A DNA stretch of 64,000 nt from Agrypnia vestita. Lineage: Eukaryota; Arthropoda; Insecta; Trichoptera; Phryganeidae. Positions 54,810 through 64,000 of this stretch are shown here, piece after piece. The stretch is from contig JADDOH010010993.1 in assembly GCA_016648135.1 (NCBI GenBank), positions 21,284-85,283 of the forward strand, given 5' to 3'. The number at the start of each line of letters is the position of its first letter. The stretch's first letter is position 1. The notes under the pieces are model-generated. The model saw only the letters and a list, made by a program, of their open reading frames with translations, did not search any database and had not been told where the DNA came from. Made by a program: the position numbers and the translations under genes.

Positions 54810-55005
54810 CATCAAACATATTAATTTCGTTGTCTGTCTGTCTGTATGTCCGTCTCTCGTTAAGTCCGTAAATAGCTGGAATTAAAAGTTTCGATGATTA
54901 GAGTGTGACACGCAATCACCACGCAACATATGCTGCGCGGTCACGTAAGGCATGTCGGTATTATTATTTCCCGTGATTTTTTACGGGTGTTCGTCTAGTT
55001 TATTC
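54810..55005 (-). repeat. GGAC-rich dispersed repeat, minus copy
   Basis: Minus strand starts AACTAGACGAACACCCGTAA, passes GATTGCGTGTCACACTCTAA and ends with (GAGAC/GGAC)n and CAACGAAATTAAT. It matches 34803-34957 best. Confidence 0.65.
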
Positions 55006-56379
55006 CATAACTTTGGACATTTTTGACTCCTAGGAATTATTTATAGTTTTTTTTATTTTTTCCATCAGCGATTTCCGTCATATCGAAATTTCTATAGATG
55101 TAACTTAATTAGGATCATTACTGTGGTGGATCATTATCTGCCGGCAGTGGTTCTCCGGACTGGCGAGTCCCTTAATGTTTGTGCTTGTTAATTTATTCCA
55201 ATTGTCATTTGTCCCTGCGGCTTGGAGGCAGAGAAGAGGTTTTGTGTGGACGCCTCCCCGTCCCGCTCCCTTTCCCATGAGTGCCGAGTACGGCCATTTT
55301 AGCATTAAAAAAATGCCTAAAATGGGTGGCGAAAGTGTAGGGCCGATATGGGAGCCATTTCTCATATAATTTCCCTGGGTGTGTGGTGGGTCCGTTTACT
55401 ATCTCCTAGTAATCTTACATATACATGACTATGTATATGTAAGATTCTTCCTAGGAATCTTACATATTATCCATACATATACATGACTCACATATACTTA
55501 TGGGACAAGAGACTGACTTCTCATATCGGAGGTTTCGGGCTCGATTTTAGGCGAGGTCATAATACGTCTATGAGATTTTCTCGAGTCTGGTTTTTTTGTG
55601 ATGTGTTTCTCTACAGTAATCGGCCCTTATGGCCTGTTGTAGGGCTAAAAATAAAATAAGATGTATTTTACTGAAACAAAAAAAGTATCTTATCTTAAAA
55701 ATAATATTATATTAATTAATATCACGTGCAGAAATGTCAATAAGAATATTTACAAATTTCACACATAAAATAAATTGAAATCACAATTTCTACAAATCCA
55801 CCCTTTTACTAGCGGGTAGGTGACCGATTTGGGTCAAGTTGAAGGTTGATCTTTTATGCGTCCCTTGACATCCCTAGTTCCCGAAGCAAACATACATTTT
55901 GTATCTGTTTTGGGAGCAGACGTCAGTTTGGTATTCGGTTTAGTGAATTTTATCGTATATTCCTAGCATATTACGAAGGAAGAAATATTTTTTTTACTTG
56001 GATTGCATTTTTATTTGTTACATTTTTACACATTTTATTGCGCCTCATTTCACATATTTATTGTATATTTTAAAGTATTATATCATTTTAAAATAATATT
56101 TCAGAAGGCTGCGTATTTAACTTTCCTTATTATATTAAAAATGATCCTTTATGATAAAAAAATGACGATGAGTACAGTGATTTTGTTAAATTCCATGATG
56201 GCTTGAGTACCTTAAAAAGAAACTTACAGTCGATTCTGAGACAATGAAAATTTCTTTATTAAAATATTATAAAAAAAAAAACTTTATTTTTTTCGTATAA
56301 AAATTTTCATTGCAATCATCGAGGATTGCCTTTAAATTTAAACATTAAACATTGAAAGCATATCAAAAATCGAAACACT
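55006..56379. other. Low-repeat DNA, possible regulatory block at 55080-55400
   Basis: The block includes CTGCCGGCAGTGGTTCTCCG and AGTACGGCCATTTTAGCATT and is not repeated in the window. Two overlapping 64- and 86-codon frames lie there on opposite strands without domains. A short inverted duplication (ATATACATGACTATGTATAT, CTTCCTAGGAAT) is at 55420-55490. Confidence 0.3.
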
Positions 56380-56645
56380 TAAAATCATTCACAAACTAGC
56401 AAATGGCGAAATGCAAGACGAAGGCATAAAATTACACAAAATACACGAAAAACACCAACAGAACCCTAGAACGGCTCAAAACTATCACACAACACACGCC
56501 AAAATAACAACAGGACAATGACGTCTAATTTGCAACGGATTAAAACTATACAACGACCTGCCACAAGAGACCAAACAACTGACTACTGTCAAATTCAAAA
56601 CAGATGTGACAAAAATGCTAAAACTCGGTCAATTATAAAAAATGA
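56380..56645 (+). pseudogene. LINE C-terminal remnant
   Basis: Plus strand: KIIHKLANGEMQDEGIKLHK, stop, then GLKLYNDLPQETKQLTTVKF, KTDVTKMLKLGQL, the G-x-KLYN-x-LP ... FK-x-x end of a LINE protein. Only about 80 codons remain. Confidence 0.6.
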
Positions 56646-56865
56646 TTTTGTATCTAAATTATATTATTATTATATTCCTATACTGAATCATGTAAAAAAT
56701 GTTATCCATAAACCTTTTCAGGTTTCTATTATATTTTAAATAAAAATAGATAAAAAAAGGAAACATGATTTTGGATGGGATTCGTATATAAAATCTAGAA
56801 TTCTGTACATTCTAAATTAGTTATCTTCGGTGAATCCATTCAAAACTTTTTTTTATTTTTACTCC

Positions 56866-57262
56866 CTTTATATTAACTTGTGGCGTCTGCTTGCTTGCCG
56901 TCAATAAAAACTTTGGATCGATTTTTGACCTTTTTTCCGTGATCCAATCGAGCTGAAACTTGGCAACGACTCGTGGCGACGGTCAAGAAGATCTATCAAA
57001 TTTTCGTTAAAAAAATTATAATTATAGTATAATTTTATTGGTTTTTTCAAATTGGAATCATTAGAAAAGTTCGGCGGCCCGATAACGTCGCGGAATATTT
57101 TCTAAACCTTCATAGCATGAAGTGTCTTATCAAAGCTCAAAAAATCTGACATTTTAGAAATATATTAAATTACTGTAAGTTTAGTGTTATGTTATATGTT
57201 TGTTGTTATATTTTACAAAGAAAGGGAGTATAATAAAAACTTGGTTTTTATGGGTTACTTTT
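56866..57262. repeat. Dispersed repeat family E, copy
   Basis: It has the same ends as 43365-43858 (TACTCCCTTTATATTAACTT; AAAGGGAGTATAATAAAAAC, TTTTTATGGGTTACTTTTT) and shares TTTGGATCGATTTTTGACC, GTGATCCAATCGAGCTGAAA and GGCGGCCCGATAACGTC. About 100 bp is deleted from its interior relative to the longest copy. Confidence 0.75.
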
Positions 57263-58849
57263 TGGATATCATGTCATAATAAGCATCACTTATGTATATC
57301 ATTAATTTATAATCAGTGTATTCCCAGGGCGCTAGGCGGGGGCGCGTGGACACGCGTCACCTCCGGAACGATACATCACGGCGACAGCCGATTGCTAGGA
57401 ATTAATTTTAATGTATGAAATATTAATTTCTAGTTCATCGCTTTATTATTACTTATATATTACACGTGTAACACTGATACTGCGTAACAAATATCTAGAT
57501 CTACAGGGAGTTCAAGTATTGGTGGGTGCACCGACTGAAAATGAAAATAATTATAAATAATATCACTGTTTTGCTTTTCTCCACTAATTTGAAAACTGAA
57601 AATAACACAACACAACACAACAGACTAAAGAACCCTATAAAGTAGACAACACACGAGAATGCACACAAAATTAATTAAAAATATTTTTATATGTGTGTTC
57701 TAATATTTTTTATAATTATTATTTATATTAATAACATCACGATTAATAGTTTTCGTGCACAGAGGGATTATAAATTGACAAATTCTATCAATTGTGTTCT
57801 CAGAACATATATATAAAAATATTCTATAAAAGGAATAGATAAATTGAAAATAATTAATTTCAGGCGTACTCTAGTGTATATGTTAAATAATTCGGAATAA
57901 TATCGCATAAACCAACATTAAAAAGAATGTTGCTCAATATTCCACTATTTTGTAAAATACAGAGATGTCATTACCAGCTGCGAAATGTGTATATGTCATG
58001 GCAATGACATATACACATTTCGCATATTCTTTATATTTTTTAGCATATTCTATTTGAAAATATGAAAGAAACTGATTAAGAACATATTATATACAACATT
58101 CAAAAAACGTAATAATGTGTGTATGTTCTTACGGTGAAATTGGTAAACGTTGCATTGTGTAAAATGACTACTTAAGCCAGTTCATAATCCCTGGGCGACC
58201 CTGTAAAAACATCCATACACCTTTTGAGATTTCTATAATAATTTAAAATAAATTAAATGAACAACATGTTGGAAAACATGGGTAGGAATAACCCGTTTAG
58301 TTCCTATTGTAAAACCAAACCTGTCGATACGAACACTTTCCGCAAACTGCAAAAAACTCATTTCACGGTCAAGCACATGTCGTTTGTGACATTTGACCTC
58401 AAGCTAGGTGTGAGAGCGACTAGGACTAGGTCCCGCAAACTCGTCGGTTCGGAGATGAATAATTGAGGTCCATATCTGGTTTTCGTCGATGCTGCAAAAC
58501 GTGCACGGGGCTGGAGACCTTGCTGGGTCGTAGCGCACACCTCACATTGTCTATCGCGGACAGGATGGACGCCGGAGAAGGTCGGAGGCTGCGGGTCAAA
58601 AGAGCTTTATTTGTATTGTCTCTTATCGTGCGCAGGTGGGCGCATTTTTGTTTACGCGGGCGAATAGAATTTAGAGCACAATTTATAAACGACAAAAAAT
58701 CAAAAACCGACCTAACACAGTGAATATATGAGGCGTGTACAGGGCAAAAGCAGCAATATTAAAAAATAATGTTTTGAATGATTATTAATTTAACACCGAG
58801 GGCTACTAATTAAGAATGTAGTGAATTCAACATTTTGTAGGACATATTA
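57263..58849. other. Mixed DNA with islets 8 and 9, no gene recognised
   Basis: GC-richer blocks lie at 57310-57410 (GCTAGGCGGGGGCGCGTGGA) and 58370-58680 (GGACGCCGGAGAAGGTCGGA). Bases 58130-58215 match the family D core. Frames across 58257-58723 on both strands have no recognised domain. A perfect hairpin lies at 57980-58023. Confidence 0.35.
57980..58023. other. Perfect 20-bp stem hairpin
   Basis: GCGAAATGTGTATATGTCAT and ATGACATATACACATTTCGC are exact complements around the 4-base loop GGCA. It is too short for a MITE and has no tail resembling other repeats here. Confidence 0.8.
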
Positions 58850-59460
58850 TTTATTAATTAACGTCCTATAGGGCTTTTGCAATAGATAGGTAAGTGTGTA
58901 TAATCAGAATATAAAGATTAACGTATATTATAGATATCTCACAGAGACGAAACTGTATGGGAAAGTAGGTATAGAAGTCATTTGGGTGTACATAGGACTT
59001 ATGACCTATCTTATGGTTGGCTTAAGTTAGGCTTAAGTCATAAGTCCTATGTACACCCAAATGACTTCTATACCTGCTTTCCCATAAGAAATACAGTTTC
59101 GTCTCTGTGAGATATCTATAATATACGTTAATTGATTAATAATGTCTCTGTGTCATAAATCCAGCACTGTTCTGAAAGATTTGAACAAACTCAAAATATT
59201 CTGAATTAGAATATAAAGATAGTTTAAAGAGAAAAGAAAATACTTAAAATATAATACAAATATATAAAGATAAATATAATATAAAGTAAAAAGCAGGTAT
59301 GTATATAAAAAGCAGAAGCACAAGAAAAACATAATAAAATAGAAATTTAAAAACGAAAAAAGTATTAATGTAGAGTGAAAAGATATAGCACAAGCATTGA
59401 ATTTAATATTATAATAAAAAATATTCATACAAAGACAAATCAATTATTTAAGTCCAATTC
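58850..59460 (-). repeat. LINE 3' end with family D hairpin inserted
   Basis: It starts TTTATTAATTAACGTCCTAT, GGGCTTTTGC, the 3' terminus also seen at 422, 4425 and 42405. It is interrupted by the hairpin 58917-59132 and then continues with ATGTCTCTGTGTCATAAATC, CAGCACTGTTCTGAAAGATT, matching 4630-4690. The A-rich interior (59200-59420) is non-coding. Confidence 0.6.
58917..59132. mobile_element. MITE family D, compact near-perfect hairpin
   Basis: The arms 58917-59005 and 59037-59132 are almost exact complements (ATTAACGTATATTATAGATA, TCTCACAGAGACGAAACTGT, GAAGTCATTTGGGTGTACAT), differing by a 5-base insertion and a few changes. The loop is about 31 bases (58006-59036 region centre GTTGGCTTAAGTTAGG). 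This is the cleanest copy of the family. Confidence 0.85.
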
Positions 59461-59581
59461 GACAAATACTAGTAATCTTTCATATCTACCACTCTTCCAA
59501 AAACATGTTTCCAAATAACTATTAAACACAAATCTAACTATTAAACACAAATATCCCCTTCAACCAATCAACGCCCAGAAT

Positions 59582-60119
59582 ATGCAATGCCGCAAATGCA
59601 GAATAGAGACAGCCCGTGCATCTATTAATAAGATGAAAAGTCTACTCTGTAATGACGACTTAAACTTGAAGCTCAGACAGAGGTTGATCAAATGCTATGT
59701 ATGGTCAGTTCTACTTTACGGTGTTGAAGCAAGGACGCTGAAGGTGAATACTCTAAATCATCTAGAGGCGTTCGAAATGTGGATACATCGTAAAATGCTA
59801 AAGATATCCTGGACTGACATGACTAGTAATATTGAAGTTTTACGTAGAGAAATCACAAACAGACAGTTTTACTCAACACAGTAAAGCTCCGTAAAATTTC
59901 ATACTTTGGTCATATAATGAGGGATGAAAAGTACTCCATTCTTCAGCTCGTCATGAAGGAGAAGAATAAGGTCGCAGGGTGATCGGAAGGAGACGGCATT
60001 CCTGGCTTGGAAACATCCGAGAGTGGACCGGGATAAGAAGCGTGGAAGAGCTGTTCTGCACTGCCCTCGACAGGGAAACTTTATCCCAGGTGATCGAGGG
60101 GACCCTACAGGGCACATAA
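59582..60119 (+). pseudogene. Non-LTR reverse transcriptase C-terminal part
   Basis: An open frame 59582-59881 encodes ETARASINKMKSLLCNDDLN, RQRLIKCYVWSVLLYGVEAR, TLKVNTLNHLEAFEMWIHRK, MLKISWTDMTSNIEVLRR. After a frame shift it goes on KISYFGHIMRDEKYSILQLV and ends near AHKEEE at 60119. This matches the C-terminal domain of a LINE family also seen at 16515. It is 5'-truncated and broken in its second half. Confidence 0.8.
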
Positions 60120-60644
60120 AGAAGAAGAATCAACACCCAAGGATGTGTCCGCTTCATACTAAAATGAGTTGATGTCGATTGAGACTGAAAGATCTTTGCA
60201 AAGACAGCCATCCAACCAGATATCCAATAACGTAAATAGCAAAAGTAGCAATGTCCACTATTTGGGAGCATTCCCAACAATATCCATATTTAAAAGTTTA
60301 GTAATTTATGCACGTATATAAACAGAAAGCTGAGATGGAAATAGTTTTTTAAAACTAATAAGATGTATCCAATAAGATGTATGTTTCATAGATTTCAGGG
60401 AGATTTCCTTGAGTAGTGAAAGGTTTTTTGTAAAAATCTCAGAAACGCCTCAGTGGGATATTGCTGCCTTTGTTTTTTGTACCCCTCATATAGCGAAAGT
60501 ATGTAAAACAGGAAAGAGTTTTTATATGGACTACAACGTGTGGGATATCATCAAATTTTACTATACAGGGGTTGAACGCAAACAAAATGAAACGCAAATA
60601 ATGCTTTATATTAAATTATATATGCAATATATTAAATTTGAGTA
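60120..60644. other. No gene recognised
   Basis: Mixed DNA. The 78-codon plus frame at 60409 (DIAAFVFCTPHIAKVCKTGK) has no recognised domain. Confidence 0.3.
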
Positions 60645-60805
60645 GCTTGTGGTGTGGTGGTCATGACGCTTGAGTGATTTGGAGGTCGGCGGTTTGAGCC
60701 CCGTTCCAGGACACCACCAAGTTAATCCTATTTTAATAGCACAAGCGTTTTAAAATAGTAAAAATATTGATGCGACACGTATACGTGTTTGCATCTCTAT
60801 TTATT
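60645..60805 (+). repeat. tRNA-derived SINE with complete tRNA-like head
   Basis: The head reads TGTGGTGTGGTGGTCATGAC (A-box region), GGTCGGCGGTTTGAGCCCCG (B-box with one change). The body follows: CCACCAAGTTAATCCTATTT, ATAGCACAAGCGTTTTAAAA, ATATTGATGCGACACGTATA, TTTGCATCTCTATTTATT. It shows the full order head-body-tail of the family. Confidence 0.75.
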
Positions 60806-61885
60806 AAAAAATAGGAACTTGAATTTATAAAAAAAAAAACATTTATCAGACAGAGCATCGTGGTAGATTCATTTGCGAATAATTATACGAAAGATTTATA
60901 CATTTATATAATATTTTTATCTAGTTAATAATAATAATAAATCAGAATGGATTGATTGACTGATTTCTGATACAATAGGCAAAATGCCTGTGTTGCGACT
61001 GCTTTTAAATTAAACATCTTTGCACCCCCCTCCGAATGATAGGTTTATTATTATATTCTTTAAGAATTGTATGCTTATGTGCATATAATAGTACTGTAGT
61101 AATCGATAAGCCGTGGTTTACTATTCATAAAATTACAAGAAATTATGTTAATAGAAGAAATATATTATATCTTAATTAATCCTTCTATAATGGTTTAAAT
61201 TATCCCGATAATAAACTGCTCTCAATTGATTAAATACACGTGTCATCGGGTACCAACGCCATACCAACCTTAAAATTATAATTTCAAATCATAAATCTAG
61301 TGGGTGTATTTGTAAAGCATTTACAATGTAAAATATAGAGCTGAAATTCTAAAAAATTTAATAATATGAAAGTGATGCTAGATTTTTTGAGCCTCAAGTT
61401 CGTAAACGAACGGGGCGATTAGAATTATGTTCTTATTCTGATATTCAATATAAATAAAGGTAAATTTGGCGTATTATTTCGGTAGAATATCTGGTGAAAT
61501 AAATCATGAAATTGTGTTCAATTTAGAGTGCTAGAAATATCGCCAGAAAATGAACACTTTATATAAAATTCACTAAGGTTCTCGTGTTTTCGTTTTGCAT
61601 AATTAGTATATTTATAGGCAGACAGACAATGAACTAATACAGGAAAATATACAAACCGCTATTCCTCGTAGTACGATTATGAACCAAAGAAATACTTATT
61701 CCAAATTACGTATTTCTAAATGAGGTATCAGAAAAGCATCCTCAACTACGTTAACTATAAAAGCATATTAAAATATTGTATCATGTCCAGAGAAAATATA
61801 ACAATTAACAAAATAAATCATTACAAGATAGGTATGTGAGTATCACTAAATATTGAAATAAATTTTTTCTCTTTTTCTGTTTATG
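60806..61885. other. AT-rich DNA, nothing recognised
   Basis: No coding region, array or inverted repeat of note. Confidence 0.3.
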
Positions 61886-61897
61886 ATATATTGTATA

Positions 61898-62317
61898 TTC
61901 TGTGTATAGTTTTCTGGGATATTCTGCCGTGTACATGTGACCTCTCAGGCCGACGTTTCGGATCCCATTGCGGGGTCCATTATCAAGGCTAATGTGACGC
62001 GTTTATATGTTGAAGTGTAGGTTAAGTATTGCCTTGCAATACCGTACCGAGGTCAGGGAGTGTCCATGTTTGTGTTAGGTTAGGTTAGGACTCTTGGGCT
62101 TTCCTAAGATTTTCTGCTCAAATGAAAAATGGTGGCCCGTATCTAGAAAGTGCTCAGCCAATGCCGATTTTTCTACACATACACACATCACATTAGCCCG
62201 GATGATGGACCCTGCAATGGGATCCGAAACTTCGGCCAGAGAGGTCACATATACACGGCAGAATATCCCAGAAAACTATACACGGAAGATTCTGAACGGC
62301 AGTGAAAACCTGAGAAC
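61898..62317. mobile_element. Fold-back element A, copy 5, 12-bp TSD
   Basis: Flanked by ATATATTGTATA at 61886-61897 and 62318-62329. The left arm starts TTCTGTGTATAGTTTTCTGG. The right arm ends with its mirror plus a 30-base extension (GATTCTGAACGGCAGTGAAA). Motifs have drifted: left (minus) TTGATAA instead of CTGATGA, right (plus) CGGATGA and GAAACTTC. The inner part holds three TTAGG units at about 62075-62090. Confidence 0.8.
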
Positions 62318-62329
62318 ATATATTGTATA

Positions 62330-63290
62330 GTGAAGGTACCGCGTAGGTATATCGCCTTCGTCTTTTTCGTCTATTAGTATTGTTTACGACAAAAATATGA
62401 TATCATATACGACAATACCATTATTTACGACAAGGCTATTATTAACGACAATGATTCTTTTAACATTATTAGTCAAATAAGAATTACCCGAACCTACCCC
62501 AACCCGGGAACACGAACAGGTTCAGTGAAAAAAAATCTACCAAACCTCATTTTATTTCGGAAGGTATTATTAGCTGTCGTCTATTCAGGGGGGACAAAGG
62601 TGAGTCCCCTATTGTGAGTGGTCTGGAGATCGTTTGAAGGTCTGGCTGCTGCTGGCTGCCACTGGAAGGGGTGATTGTGGCACTAAGTAGAAAGCGGCGA
62701 GATCGTTAATAGTGATTGTATGTATCTATTTATTCAAATTTGATTTCTTATATCTCGTTTTATATTTATTTGTCTCTCTCACTCGGACACTCCCGTCAAA
62801 CTTCGTTAGCTATATTTATCAAAATTATATTTTAGATTAATAATTCTGAAATGAGGGGCAGAAATACTTTTAAGGATATCTCAGCACTACTCGAGGAAAT
62901 TTCCTTAACCTATATCTTATTTGAAATAATAAGATATATTTAATAAATATATAAATAAAAAACAATTTCCACCTCAGTTTTCCTTTGATAATGAGTAATA
63001 AATGTATAAATAAATATTTACCTTTTACCGATTTTCTTTTTTCTTACCGAAGATAATTTTCATCCGGAAGATACGAAGTCCTTACTAAACTTTCGTTTCC
63101 TAAGTATTGATTTTAATTATCTGAAAAAAATAATTCACAATATAAAATCAAAAGAATCACAAGACGTTATAACCATAAAAGTAATCAGTGTCCGGAAACG
63201 GACTTTAGACTGATAAAATGCTTGCCGAAATATAAACGAATCCTAGAACCTATGTGAAAAAACAATTAATTGAATACCTGGAAGAAAAAA
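62330..63290. other. AT-rich DNA, nothing recognised
   Basis: A short cluster of TACGACAA-type motifs at 62385-62450 is visible (imperfect repeats of about 20 bp). No gene. Confidence 0.3.
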
Positions 63291-64000
63291 ATACATAAAC
63301 ATGTCAAGCAACAATCAGGATTTAGAGACAAAAACTTTTGCGAAACAGCCATTAATTATGTAATAAATTAATGGAAGATGCATAAAGAGAAGAAAAGGAA
63401 AATTATAGCTGTCTTCTTAGATTTAAAACATGCATTTGAGACGATAGACTAGAACAAACTTATTAAAAAACTGATAGATATTGAAACTAATGAAGCGAAA
63501 AGAGATGGTATGTTAACTATTTAACTCGTCGAAAACAAATATCAAAATTTGAATATACTCCAGTCCACAACTAATTGAAAAAGGTGTCCCACAAGGATCA
63601 GTGTTCGATCCAATATTATTTATCATTTATATGAATGACAACAAAATGTCTTGAGATTTGCGAGATAAAATTATTTGCGGACGATACATTAATATACAAA
63701 GCTGTAAATAATACTTATGAATATGTCTATAAAATTCTAAGTGAACGAGAATATATAGCTACATAGTTAAATAGTAATAAATTAAAATTTAACATCTCCA
63801 AAAGCAAATACATGATTATTGGTAAAGAAAAGAGTAAAGATTATTCATTGCGAATAAGTAATGAAGACATTGAAGAGGTGAAAGAAATAAAATATTTTGG
63901 AGTAACGAATTATAATAAACTGAAATTCGACAAACATATTTTAATGATTACAAAGAAAATGGCAAAAAAGTCGGTTTTTTAAGCAGAATAAGAAAGAAAC
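63291..64000 (+). pseudogene. Non-LTR reverse transcriptase core, degenerate, cut by window end
   Basis: The plus strand carries polymerase motifs in order: QSGFRDKNFCETAINYVIN, IIAVFLDLKHAFETID (motif A), IEKGVPQGSVFDPILFIIYM (motif B), IKLFADDTLIYKAVNN (motif C with the FADD pair), NKLKFNISKSKYMIIG (motif D) and IKYFGVTNYNKLKFDKHI. Several stops and small shifts lie between them. The following region should resemble GRIRRYIKTDSCKNIYNAII, as in the copy at 42395-44215. It is a dead copy, but the most complete polymerase in the window. Confidence 0.85.

Noticed and set aside
62070..62092. Insect telomere repeat (TTAGG)n
   Set aside because: Only about three units are present, inside a fold-back element; this is too short to indicate a telomere.

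Overview
This is a 64 kb stretch of AT-rich nuclear DNA from an arthropod, most probably an insect. It holds no recognisable intact host gene. Almost everything identifiable is mobile-element debris: many 5'-truncated non-LTR retrotransposons (RTE-like, L2/CR1-like and several other lineages) with (TTTA)n, (TAAG)n or similar tails, tRNA-derived SINE-like repeats, a nearly intact cecropia-type mariner, a non-autonomous hAT element, a PIF/Harbinger-like element, several snap-back MITEs and a 54-bp minisatellite. Insect origin is inferred from the element mix; Lepidoptera is only a guess. There are no bacterial operons, ribosome binding sites or CRISPR arrays.

Layout. 0-5 kb: tRNA-like repeats with a perfect 86-bp inverted repeat, and a LINE reading frame split by a fold-back element with an 11-bp target duplication. 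5-12 kb: AT-rich DNA, an RTE relic and a hAT element with an exact 8-bp duplication. 12-20 kb: LINE 3' ends, including two joined head-to-head as a roughly 1-kb palindrome. 20-30 kb: AT-rich DNA, snap-back elements, GC-rich islets and the minisatellite. 30-33 kb: mariner, SINE, and a fold-back element with a 13-bp duplication. 33-45 kb: duplicated blocks, a palindromic MITE carrying a nested insertion, the Harbinger-like element with a decayed MADF-like frame, nested palindromes, and a LINE split by a DNA repeat. 45-64 kb: more fold-back elements, RTE and other LINE relics, SINEs, and a degenerate reverse transcriptase running off the right edge.

The most interesting signal is a small RNA-like motif shared by unrelated-looking fold-back elements. 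It reads CTGANGA, one spare base, a 5-7 bp hairpin, GAA, a short self-complementary block (ACGT, AACGTT, ACATGT or ACCGGT), one base, then a strand that pairs with the sequence just before CTGANGA. This is close to a minimal type I hammerhead ribozyme with a palindromic helix III, except for the consistent extra base before stem II. The elements carrying it have inverted terminal arms, a 30-39 nt extension on only one end, and target duplications of variable length (8-13 bp). That combination fits non-autonomous Penelope-like elements, a group known to carry hammerhead motifs. Activity cannot be judged from sequence alone.

Several GC-rich, low-repeat islets (about 8.2, 15, 25.4, 27, 34.4, 44.4, 52.2, 57.3 and 58.5 kb) stand out from the AT-rich background and may be host regulatory DNA or first exons, so the window may be a large intron or intergenic desert. 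Boundaries of degraded repeats are approximate (often within 10-30 bp).
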